From Rummeliibacillus pycnus_B (GTDB taxonomy: Bacteria > Bacillota > Bacilli > Bacillales_A > Planococcaceae), in NCBI RefSeq assembly GCF_050459865.1, contig NZ_JBCMNM010000019.1, positions 1-38,432 of the forward strand: DNA of 38,432 nucleotides. Direction: 5' to 3'. The position numbers and the translations under genes were made by a program. The notes beneath the pieces were generated by a model, which saw only the letters and a program-made list of their open reading frames with translations, was not told the origin of the DNA and did not search any database. Of the stretch, positions 7,247 to 14,069 are shown in pieces (positions within the stretch are counted from its first letter, which is position 1; every line of letters starts with the position of its first letter).

Positions 7247-7726
7247 ATGGATGATCGTCTTTTTCGAACAGCAATGGGGAAATTCGCTACAGGAGTTACT
7301 GTTATAACAACTGAAGTAGATGGAGAAGTACATGGTATGACTGCAAATGCATTTATGTCTGTTTCACTTCAGCCGAAATTAGTTGTCATCTCAATTAGTG
7401 AAAAAGCGAATATGCTCTATCTTATTAAAGAAAGTAATAAATTTAGTGTAAATATTTTATCAGCAGAACAGCAAGAACTTTCTCAACTGTTTGCTGGTCA
7501 GCTGAAAGAGAATAGAAAAGTTGCATTCAAAAATTTAAATGGTTTGCCAGTTATAGAAGATGCGGTTGCACAAATTACTTGTGAAGTAACGAATACCCAT
7601 GTAGAAGGAGACCATACATTATTTATTGGGAAAGTTACAGACATTGAGGTTGCAGATAAAGACCCACTTATATTTTTCAATGGCCGTTATCGTTCTTTAA
7701 CAGTTGAGACCATTCCACAGCCTTAA
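7247..7726 (+). CDS. Flavin reductase, small component of the phenol hydroxylase (HpaC/PheA2-like)
   Basis: This 159-residue FMN-binding split-barrel flavin reductase fits the HpaC/PheA2 group. These enzymes use NAD(P)H to reduce free flavin, which diffuses to the oxygenase. Typical features are 'FATGVTVITTEVDGEVHGMT' followed by ANAFMSVSL, 'PKLVVISISEKANM', and a C-terminal 'GDHTLFIGKV...PLIFFNGRYRSL'. It is the only reductase in the cluster and so the likely partner of the monooxygenase at 4504. It lies 183 bases after the dioxygenase, behind the hairpin at 7078-7152, and 11 bases before the hydratase. AAGGAGGAATTGCC precedes the ATG. Separation from its partner by the dioxygenase gene and a structured gap may set a different expression ratio; that is inference. 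Confidence 0.88.
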   Translation: MDDRLFRTAMGKFATGVTVITTEVDGEVHGMTANAFMSVSLQPKLVVISISEKANMLYLIKESNKFSVNILSAEQQELSQLFAGQLKENRKVAFKNLNGLPVIEDAVAQITCEVTNTHVEGDHTLFIGKVTDIEVADKDPLIFFNGRYRSLTVETIPQP

Positions 7727-7737
7727 GGAGGAGTCAT

Positions 7738-8535
7738 ATGAGTATTCAACAATTTGCATCACAATTGTTAGAAGCAGAGGCGAAAAAAAAGCCAATAGCT
7801 CCTATAACAGGGAGTTTTCCTACAATAACAGTCGACGAAGCTTATCAAATTCAGTTAAAACAAATTGAAGAAAAAATAGCAAATGGCGGTATTATAGTCG
7901 GTAAAAAAATAGGCCTTACAAGCAAAGTTATGCAAAACATGTTTTGTGTGTCTGAGCCGGATTATGGACATATCTTGGCGGATATGATGGCAATTGATGG
8001 TGAGGATATTGCAATTGATCATCTGATTCAACCAAAGCTTGAATTTGAAATAGCTTTTGTATTGAAAAAGGATTTAAAAGGAACAAGCATAACAGTACAA
8101 GATGTAATTGAAGCAACGGATTACATTGTACCTGCTTTAGAGATTATTGATAGTCGTATTTCAGATTGGCAGATTAAGTTTGAAGATACAGTAGCCGATA
8201 ATGGTTCTTCTGCAATGGCGGTTATTGGTGGTATACCAACAAAAATTGAAAAAGTAGATTTAGAGACTTTAGGAATGGTGGTATATCGTAATGGCGAGCT
8301 AATAGATTGTGCAGCATCTAGCGCAGTTATGGGCAATCCAATTAAGGCAGTAGCTTGGTTGGCAAATTCTTTAGGAAATTATGATATTGGACTTCATAAA
8401 GGCGAATTTATACTATCTGGTGCTTTATCTGCGGCAGTTCCAATTCAAGACGGTGATACATTTACTGCAAAGTTTGCTCATATCGGCAATGTTTCAGCTT
8501 CATTTCATCGAAAGGGGGAACGAGTAAGTGACTAA
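7738..8535 (+). CDS. dmpE: 2-oxopent-4-enoate (2-hydroxypenta-2,4-dienoate) hydratase
   Basis: The enzyme adds water to 2-hydroxypenta-2,4-dienoate to give 4-hydroxy-2-oxovalerate. The 265-residue protein shows the hydratase/decarboxylase family pattern: 'GKKIGLTSKVMQNMF', 'QPKLEFEIAFVLKKDLKG', 'PALEIIDSRISDWQIKFED' followed by TVADNGSS, and a C-terminal 'LSGALSAAVPIQDGDTF'. The 'SRISDWQIKFEDTVADN' block is hydratase-type; the paralogous decarboxylase at 10457 has 'SRYKNFNFTLIDVIADN'. It starts right after the reductase with AAGGAGGAGTCAT and overlaps the next gene by 8 bases. In several bacteria hydratase and decarboxylase form a complex, which fits both being encoded here. The symbol follows Pseudomonas dmp usage. 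Confidence 0.9.
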   Translation: MSIQQFASQLLEAEAKKKPIAPITGSFPTITVDEAYQIQLKQIEEKIANGGIIVGKKIGLTSKVMQNMFCVSEPDYGHILADMMAIDGEDIAIDHLIQPKLEFEIAFVLKKDLKGTSITVQDVIEATDYIVPALEIIDSRISDWQIKFEDTVADNGSSAMAVIGGIPTKIEKVDLETLGMVVYRNGELIDCAASSAVMGNPIKAVAWLANSLGNYDIGLHKGEFILSGALSAAVPIQDGDTFTAKFAHIGNVSASFHRKGERVSD

Positions 8536-9403
8536 ATTAAAAGTTGCAATTATAGGTTCTGGTAATATCGGTACAGATCTAATGTACAAGGTAGAACGAA
8601 GTGATTATTTAGAAATGAGTGTAATGGTTGGGATTGATCCAGAATCAGAGGGATTAAGACGTGCTAAAAATCTTGGTTATGAAACGATCGTTAATGGAAT
8701 CGACGGCTTAGTAGAGAGACAAGAGCTTTTTGATATTGTGTTTGATGCGACGACAGCAAAAGTACATGCAAATCATAGTGAAAAGGTGACTTCACTTGGG
8801 AAAAGAATGATCGATTTAACGCCTGCAGCAATTGGTCCATTTGTTGTTCCTGCAGCTAATTTAGCTCAACATTTAGAAGAGAATAATGTAAATATGGTCA
8901 CTTGTGGTGGGCAAGCAACAATACCAATCGTTCATGCTATTCATCGTGTTGCAGATGTAGAGTACGCAGAAATTGTTGCAACTGTTGCAAGTAAAAGTGC
9001 AGGCCCTGGTACGAGAGCAAACATTGATGAATTTACAAGAACAACAGCAAAAGCAATCGTTGAAGTTGGTGGTGCACAAAAGGGAAAAGCAATTATTGTC
9101 TTAAATCCAGCAGAGCCTCCGATCATTATGCGTGATACGGTACATGCACTTGTAAAAGAAGAAGGTATGGAAAAAGAAATTATTGCTTCACTTGAAGAAG
9201 TTGTAAAAACTGTACAGCAATATGTACCAGGCTACCAAATGACAAGTGCGCCTATCTTTGAAGGAAATAAAGTGTCTGTCTTTTTAGAAGTGAAGGGTGC
9301 TGGAGACTTTTTCCCTGAATACTCTGGGAATCTTGACATTATGACCGCGGCAGCAGTCCAAGTAGGAAATGAAATAGCAAAAAATCAAACGATGAGTGTT
9401 TAA
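8528..9403 (+). CDS. dmpF: Acetaldehyde dehydrogenase (acetylating)
   Basis: The enzyme converts the acetaldehyde released by the aldolase to acetyl-CoA with NAD+ and CoA. The 291-residue protein has an N-terminal Rossmann start 'KVAIIGSGNIGTDLMYK', the catalytic cysteine Cys126 in 'MVTCGGQATIPIVHA', a 'GPGTRANIDEFTRTTAKAI' loop and 'GAQKGKAIIVLNPAEPP'. Length is close to the family norm of about 300. The GTG at 8528 is taken as start: GGGGGAA lies 8 bases upstream and the protein then begins directly before the nucleotide-binding strand. The 8-base overlap with the hydratase gene suggests coupling. The next gene encodes its obligate partner aldolase, with which this family forms a channelling complex. 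Confidence 0.93.
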   Translation: MTKLKVAIIGSGNIGTDLMYKVERSDYLEMSVMVGIDPESEGLRRAKNLGYETIVNGIDGLVERQELFDIVFDATTAKVHANHSEKVTSLGKRMIDLTPAAIGPFVVPAANLAQHLEENNVNMVTCGGQATIPIVHAIHRVADVEYAEIVATVASKSAGPGTRANIDEFTRTTAKAIVEVGGAQKGKAIIVLNPAEPPIIMRDTVHALVKEEGMEKEIIASLEEVVKTVQQYVPGYQMTSAPIFEGNKVSVFLEVKGAGDFFPEYSGNLDIMTAAAVQVGNEIAKNQTMSV

Positions 9404-9424
9404 CAGTATAGGAGGTGGAATCAA

Positions 9425-10438
9425 ATGGGGAAGGAATTATCAATTTTGGATGTTACATTACGAGATGGTAGTCACTCTATGCGACATGCCTTTACAGAAC
9501 AGCAAGTACGAGATGTAGCCAAAGGATTAGGTAAAGCAGGCGTAAAATATTTTGAAGTATCGCATGGAGATGGCCTTGGTGGCTCTTCTTTACAATATGG
9601 ATTTTCGAAAGTCAATGAGTTGAAATTAATAGAAGCCGCTGTAGAAGAATGTAGTAACTCAAAAGTATCTGTACTTATTTTACCGGGGATTGGAACAAAA
9701 GATGACTTAGAAAATGCAGTGAAAGCTGGAGCGAAAATGGCACGGGTAGCAACGCATGTGACAGAAGCAGATGTGGCAAAACAACATATTGAGCTTAGTC
9801 GCAACTTAGGATTAAAAACAGTTGGTTTCTTAATGATGGCGCATATGGCCCCAACATCTACATTAATAGAGCAAGCAAAGTTATTTGAAAGCTATGGCGC
9901 TGAAATTATTTATGTCACAGATTCAGCTGGTGCTCTATTACCGCATGAAGTAAAAGAAAAGATAACAGCTTTAAAAGAGCAAGTATCATGTGAAATTGGT
10001 TTTCATGCCCATAACAATTTATCTCTTGCTATGGCAAACACGATAGCAGCAGTTGAAGCGGGTGCAACATTTATCGACGGTAGTTTACGTTGCTTAGGTG
10101 CAGGTAGTGGTAATACCCAAACAGAAGTCATGGTCGCTGTTTTTGATCGATTAGGGTATAAAACAGATGTGAATTTATATGATGCTATGGATGTAGCAAA
10201 TGAAGTAGTAGCGAAATTTATGCCGAGACCGCAAGAAATCACAGGATCTAGTTTAATAATGGGTTATGCAGGAGTGTATTCTAGCTTCCTATTATTCACG
10301 CAAGAAGCATCAAAAAAATATGGTGTGGATGAACGAGAAATTTTGATAGAGCTTGGAAAGATGAAGGCAATTGGAGGTCAAGAAGACCTAATAGCTGAAA
10401 TTGCTCGTAATATTGCAAATAAACGCCTAAAAGTTTAA
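9425..10438 (+). CDS. dmpG: 4-hydroxy-2-oxovalerate aldolase
   Basis: This class II aldolase splits 4-hydroxy-2-oxovalerate into pyruvate and acetaldehyde. The 337 residues form an HMG-CoA-lyase-like TIM barrel. 'ILDVTLRDGSHSMRHAF' carries the Arg/Asp pair of the active site, 'EVSHGDGLGGSSLQYGF' is diagnostic for DmpG/BphI, and 'IGFHAHNNLSLAMANT' supplies the HxH metal ligands. A communication domain follows in the C-terminal 70 residues. It directly follows the acylating acetaldehyde dehydrogenase, with 21 bases between them and GGAGGTGG before the ATG, as expected for two proteins that form a complex and pass acetaldehyde by a tunnel. Confidence 0.95.
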   Translation: MGKELSILDVTLRDGSHSMRHAFTEQQVRDVAKGLGKAGVKYFEVSHGDGLGGSSLQYGFSKVNELKLIEAAVEECSNSKVSVLILPGIGTKDDLENAVKAGAKMARVATHVTEADVAKQHIELSRNLGLKTVGFLMMAHMAPTSTLIEQAKLFESYGAEIIYVTDSAGALLPHEVKEKITALKEQVSCEIGFHAHNNLSLAMANTIAAVEAGATFIDGSLRCLGAGSGNTQTEVMVAVFDRLGYKTDVNLYDAMDVANEVVAKFMPRPQEITGSSLIMGYAGVYSSFLLFTQEASKKYGVDEREILIELGKMKAIGGQEDLIAEIARNIANKRLKV

Positions 10439-10456
10439 AGAAAGTGAGGATGAGGA

Positions 10457-11248
10457 ATGATTAAAACTGACACAATTGATCAAATTGCTTATGAATTATA
10501 TCAAGCAGAACGTGAGGCTTATGAAATAAACAAATTCGTAGATCAATATCCAGAACTTGACCTTGCAATAGCTTACGAGATTCAAGATAAATTAATCAAT
10601 ATAAAATGCCAAAAAGAAAACACAGTAATTTCAGGTCGTAAGTTAGGTTTAACAAGTAAAGCAAAGCAAGAAATGATGGGGGTACATGAACCTTCTTATG
10701 GTGTACTACTAGATAATATGAAAATTGATGAAGATGCAGTGATCTCGATTAAACCTTTTATACACGCAAAAATCGAACCGGAGATAGCATTTGTTTTTAA
10801 GAAAGATATTAAAGGGCCATTTGTTTCGATTGCTGATGTGTTAGAAGCGACAGATTATGTTACACCAGCAATGGAAATAATCGATAGTCGTTATAAGAAC
10901 TTTAATTTTACTTTAATTGATGTAATCGCTGATAATTCCTCATCTTCGCGTTACATATTAGGATCTAAGCGGTATAAGGTGGAAGAAGTAGACCTAGAAT
11001 TAATGGGATGTGTGTTTAAAAAGAATGGTGAAATCTTCGCAACAAGTGCAGCTGGTTCGATTATGGGAAATCCAGCAAGAGCAATCGCATGGATGGCGAA
11101 CAAACTAATTGCTAGAGGACAACATATTAAGGCTGGAGAAGTTGTACTAAGTGGTGCATTAACAGGTGCTGAAGCGATTGCAAAAGGTGATCAATTCACT
11201 GTAAGTTTTGATGGGATTGGTTCTTTAAAAGTGTCTTTTACTGAATAG
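10457..11248 (+). CDS. dmpH: 4-oxalocrotonate (2-oxo-3-hexenedioate) decarboxylase
   Basis: The enzyme removes CO2 from 2-oxo-3-hexenedioate, giving the substrate of the hydratase. The 263-residue protein is a paralogue of the hydratase at 7738. The blocks 'GRKLGLTSKAKQEMMGV', 'KIEPEIAFVFKKDIKGP', 'AMEIIDSRYKNFNFTLIDV' and 'IADNSSSSRYILGSK' match the XylI/DmpH type, and 'LSGALTGAEAIAKGDQF' closes the family core. AAGTGAGGATGAGG precedes the ATG. It sits 18 bases after the aldolase and 24 bases before the tautomerase. Its presence with tautomerase and semialdehyde dehydrogenase shows that the oxalocrotonate branch is complete. Confidence 0.9.
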   Translation: MIKTDTIDQIAYELYQAEREAYEINKFVDQYPELDLAIAYEIQDKLINIKCQKENTVISGRKLGLTSKAKQEMMGVHEPSYGVLLDNMKIDEDAVISIKPFIHAKIEPEIAFVFKKDIKGPFVSIADVLEATDYVTPAMEIIDSRYKNFNFTLIDVIADNSSSSRYILGSKRYKVEEVDLELMGCVFKKNGEIFATSAAGSIMGNPARAIAWMANKLIARGQHIKAGEVVLSGALTGAEAIAKGDQFTVSFDGIGSLKVSFTE

Positions 11249-11272
11249 ATAAATTAATAGGAGGAAATGTTG

Positions 11273-11470
11273 ATGCCATTTATTCAAATCACGATGATTG
11301 AAGGTCGAACACCTGAAAAGAAAGAAAAGCTTATAGAAGAACTGAGTCTTACAGTAACAAGAGTATTGGACGCACCACTTGAATCTGTACGTGTTTGTAT
11401 TAATGAGGTTCCAAGTACTCATTGGGGAATTGCAGGTAAATCCATGTATAGAAGACATAATGAAGAATAA
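11273..11470 (+). CDS. dmpI: 4-oxalocrotonate tautomerase
   Basis: This is a very small enzyme (65 residues with the start used here) that converts 2-hydroxymuconate to 2-oxo-3-hexenedioate. Family members act through an N-terminal proline exposed by removal of Met1. Translation from 11273 gives Met-Pro-Phe-Ile-Gln, so Pro is correctly placed. An ATG two codons upstream (11267) lies only 2 bases after GGAGG and would bury the proline, so it is rejected. 'MIEGRTPEKKEKLIEELSLT' is typical, with Arg in the expected region. It is slightly longer than the 62-residue classical enzyme. It probably acts as a hexamer. Confidence 0.92.
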   Translation: MPFIQITMIEGRTPEKKEKLIEELSLTVTRVLDAPLESVRVCINEVPSTHWGIAGKSMYRRHNEE

Positions 11471-11482
11471 GGAGTGGGCGAA

Positions 11483-12958
11483 ATGGTCAATACACAAACA
11501 AAGCTAAGAGAAGTGAAATTGTTCATTAATGGCGAGTATGTCGATTCATCAACTAACTCATTATTTGAAGTAAAGAACCCAGCAACGCAAGAACTAATCG
11601 CAAAGGTACATGAAGCAAGTTTTGAAGATATTGATAGTGCTTGTCTTGCTGCACGTAAAGCGTTTGAAGAAGGACCTTGGCGCACAATGCCAGTATCGGA
11701 ACGCTGTAGCAAAATTAGACGTATGGCAGAAATTATACTTGAACGCAAAGAGGAACTAGCTCGTTTAGAAGCTTTAGATGTTGGTAAACCATTCCAAGTG
11801 GCTCTTGAAAATGAAATTCCACGTGCAGCAAATAATTTAAAATTCTTCGCTGATTTTATGGAACAACAAGGTGGCGAAGTATATCCAATGGATGACAACT
11901 TTTTAAACTATACTCGATATGAACCAGTTGGTGTTGCAGCACTTATTACACCTTGGAATTTACCATTCATGCTTACAACATGGAAGCTAGGTCCATGCTT
12001 GGCTACAGGAAATACAGCTGTTATTAAGCCTGCAGAAACTACACCATTAACTGTTTCATTACTAGGTGAAATTGCAAAAGAAGCGGGTATTCCCGATGGC
12101 GTAGTCAATGTTGTACATGGATTTGGCGCACAATCGGCTGGACAATATATGACAACACATCCTGAAGTGGATTTAATTTCATTTACTGGGGAAACAACAA
12201 CAGGTAAAGCAATTATGAAGAGTGGTGCTGACTCTCTAAAGAAGGTATCTTTTGAATTAGGTGGGAAAGCGGCAAATATCATTTTTGAAGATGCTAATTT
12301 AGATAAAGCTATTTCGGTATCTATTCAAGCAGCATTCATGAACTCAGGGCAAGTGTGCTTAGCAGGTTCTCGCATTTTAGTGCAACGTACAATCTTAGAT
12401 GAGTTTATAGAGAGATTTAAAGGTGCAGCTTCTCAGCTTGTTGTAGGGGATCCACAGGATGCGTCCACGAATATGGGACCAGTAGTAAGTGAGGAACATT
12501 ATAAAAAGGTGACAAGTTATCTTGATATTGCAACATATGAAAATTCACAACTAATTTCCGGTGGTAAACGCCCAGAATTAGCTTCACATTTAAGTACAGG
12601 TTACTATTTAGAGCCAACGATTTATTTACAAGAAAATCCAAATGCTAGAATCTGTCAAGAAGAAATATTCGGACCGATTGTTACGATTATTCCATTTGAC
12701 ACAGAAGAAGAGGCACTACGCATTGCAAATGGTACGGATTATGGTTTAAATGCTGTAGTTTGGACAGAAAATTTACAGCGTGCTCACCGTATTTCACATG
12801 ATGTAAGAGCGGGTACTATTTGGGTAAACTGTTGGTTCGTGCGTGATCTACGTGCACCATTTGGCGGCTTTAAAAAGAGCGGTGTAGGTCGCGAAGGTGG
12901 TCATCATAGTCTAGAATTCTTCACAGAAGCAAAGAATATTTGTATTGCATTAAAATAA
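11483..12958 (+). CDS. dmpC: 2-hydroxymuconic semialdehyde dehydrogenase
   Basis: This NAD+-dependent aldehyde dehydrogenase oxidises 2-hydroxymuconic semialdehyde to 2-hydroxymuconate, the entry into the oxalocrotonate branch. The 491-residue protein shows the ALDH superfamily hallmarks: 'ALITPWNLPFMLTTWKLGP', 'SFTGETTTGKAIM', catalytic Glu258 in 'SFELGGKAANIIFED', catalytic Cys292 in 'FMNSGQVCLAGSRI', and 'QEEIFGPIVTIIPF'. The ATG at 11483 is preferred over the GTG at 11474 because AAGGAG ends 8 bases before it. It is the last gene of the cluster and is followed by a terminator. Betaine-aldehyde-type substrates are possible by family alone, but the neighbours fix the assignment. Confidence 0.92.
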   Translation: MVNTQTKLREVKLFINGEYVDSSTNSLFEVKNPATQELIAKVHEASFEDIDSACLAARKAFEEGPWRTMPVSERCSKIRRMAEIILERKEELARLEALDVGKPFQVALENEIPRAANNLKFFADFMEQQGGEVYPMDDNFLNYTRYEPVGVAALITPWNLPFMLTTWKLGPCLATGNTAVIKPAETTPLTVSLLGEIAKEAGIPDGVVNVVHGFGAQSAGQYMTTHPEVDLISFTGETTTGKAIMKSGADSLKKVSFELGGKAANIIFEDANLDKAISVSIQAAFMNSGQVCLAGSRILVQRTILDEFIERFKGAASQLVVGDPQDASTNMGPVVSEEHYKKVTSYLDIATYENSQLISGGKRPELASHLSTGYYLEPTIYLQENPNARICQEEIFGPIVTIIPFDTEEEALRIANGTDYGLNAVVWTENLQRAHRISHDVRAGTIWVNCWFVRDLRAPFGGFKKSGVGREGGHHSLEFFTEAKNICIALK

Positions 12959-12977
12959 AATACTAAATTGTGCTAAG

Positions 12978-13018
12978 ACCGATGCTCCTTTTTTGATAAA
13001 GGACATCGGTTTTTGTTT
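12978..13018 (+). terminator. Strong terminator of the phenol operon
   Basis: ACCGATG plus TCCTTT (12978-12991) pair with AAAGGA plus CATCGGT (12998-13010), leaving only a single bulged C and a 6-base loop. TTTTGTTTT follows. It lies 20 bases after the dehydrogenase stop. Confidence 0.88.
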
Positions 13019-13058
13019 TGGCAAAACATCATTTGGTGCTGTTGAAATCCGCTATCCC

Positions 13059-13230
13059 TTGAAGTGGAATCGGTTTCGCTTTCCGCGGGCGAGCCTCCTC
13101 GGGGCAACAGGATGTTGGTCAGGGAGTCGTTGCCACAGGACGTGGCGTTCTTAGACTCCGTTCCTTAATTTCCCTGCGGGGTCTCACCTATCTCGCTTTC
13201 CCGCAGGAGTCTTTGCCGATTCCACTTCAA
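13059..13230. repeat. GC-rich palindromic repeat with perfect 15-base ends
   Basis: TTGAAGTGGAATCGG (13059-13073) is inverted exactly as CCGATTCCACTTCAA (13216-13230). Within it, on the minus strand, lie the family core GACTCCTGCGGGAAAGCGAG and GAGACCCCGCAGGG, plus GAGGAGGCTCGCC and GCGGAAAGCG toward the other end. The middle (13101-13170) carries a hairpin-rich insert also found in the 35.85 kb copy. No open frame of note. The whole can fold as one long arm or a cruciform. Confidence 0.85.
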
Positions 13231-13300
13231 TAAAGTTATCCATACGCAAAGTTTTATTGTAAAAATTCATCTATTTTCACTTTTCAGTACCCTCAAATGC

Positions 13301-13336
13301 GTGAGATTTGAGACTCCGCACGTAGTGAAAATGGAC
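13301..13336 (+). repeat. Degenerate fragment of the palindromic repeat
   Basis: GAGACTCCGCACGTAGTGAA (from 13310) resembles GAGACCCCGCACGAAGCGCA in the full element at 13510-13638. The flanks of a complete element are not seen, so this looks like a decayed piece. The rest of 13231-13509 is AT-rich, with no gene I can support. Confidence 0.4.
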
Positions 13337-13509
13337 TGTCCAATAAGAATAATTTTATGAAAGATGTAGTTGTGTAAATGTGAATATAAAAATGTACATC
13401 ATTAAACAATCATTTTTGTACATACTTAATTTAGCATTTGAATTAGTAAAAAATTACTCTTCCTTATTTTTATGAAGAAAAGCAATTTTTCTTTTGGAAT
13501 TTATAAAAA

Positions 13510-13638
13510 GTTGATTGGAGTGGAGGGTGGTGACTCCTGTGGGATTAGCGTGAAGGTTGAGACCCCGCACGAAGCGCAAGCGGAGGAGGAGGCTCAACTC
13601 ACGCCCCACGGAAAGCGCCACCCGGAACGGAAATCAAC
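13510..13638 (+). repeat. GC-rich palindromic repeat, compact form
   Basis: The outer arms GTTGATT...GGGTGGTG (13510-13532) and CGCCACCC...AATCAAC (13616-13638) are imperfect inverted copies. Between them lie GACTCCTGTGGGATTAGCG, GAGACCCCGCACGAAGCG, GAGGAGGCTC and GCCCCACGGAAAGCG in the family order. It lacks the long insert of the 13.06 kb copy and lies in the opposite orientation. Confidence 0.8.
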
Positions 13639-13782
13639 GGATTAGAACCTCAAAAAATATCATTAAATCTAATGCGAAACGAAACATTTAACACTCTCTG
13701 GAAAGCTCCTTTGATCTCAAAATAAATGCATAATCTTGTCTTTTAAGTTCAAACTAATTTCGAAAGAAAGGATGGATGATGA

Positions 13783-13932
13783 ATGGAAGAGAACAAATAT
13801 GCATCACTTAATGAAGAAAAGGTAAAAGAGTTAAAAGAATTGGAAGAGAAATTTGGCTATGCATTAGTAGCTTATGATACTGATGCTACTAAAGGGAGTC
13901 AATCTAATAATAGTGATTCAAGTTTTTTATAA
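13783..13932 (+). CDS. Small acidic protein of 49 residues, unknown function
   Basis: I do not recognise this protein. It begins MEENKYASLNEEKVKELKEL, continues with a short hydrophobic segment 'FGYALVAYD', and ends in a Ser/Asn-rich tail. The first 25 residues should form a charged amphipathic helix; there is no signal peptide. Evidence that it is real: AAAGGATGG lies about 10 bases before the ATG, the codon pattern is ordinary, and a near-perfect terminator starts 12 bases after the stop. It is flanked upstream by repeats and downstream by the nuclease gene. A cytosolic helper or regulator is possible but not supported by sequence. Confidence 0.6.
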   Translation: MEENKYASLNEEKVKELKELEEKFGYALVAYDTDATKGSQSNNSDSSFL

Positions 13933-13943
13933 GAAAAGATGCT

Positions 13944-13968
13944 ACCTTGCAGAAATGCAAGGTTTTTT
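13944..13968 (+). terminator. Terminator after the 49-residue protein
   Basis: ACCTTGCA (13944-13951) pairs perfectly with TGCAAGGT (13956-13963) around a GAAA tetraloop, followed by TTTTT. This compact terminator supports a separate short transcript for the small gene. Confidence 0.85.
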
Positions 13969-14069
13969 AAATGTTTTGGGAAATAGACTTTTGACTGTTT
14001 TTGAAGTTTATTTCAAACTATATTTAGGAAATAGGCAAGTACAATTTCAATATTATAGGAAGTGATCGT

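Noticed and set aside
11474..11482. GTG start for the semialdehyde dehydrogenase
   Set aside because: It overlaps the AAGGAG ribosome binding site itself; ATG 11483 is correctly spaced.
2518..12958. Sigma-54 control of the phenol operon by the rpoN product encoded in this window
   Set aside because: The regulator has no AAA+ domain, and I found no GG-N10-GC type -24/-12 element upstream of the operon. Presence of rpoN 20 kb away is probably coincidence.
13020..13640. CRISPR array or tandem repeat locus
   Set aside because: The repeats are two separate palindromes in opposite orientation with different internal parts. There are no regularly spaced short direct repeats and no cas genes.
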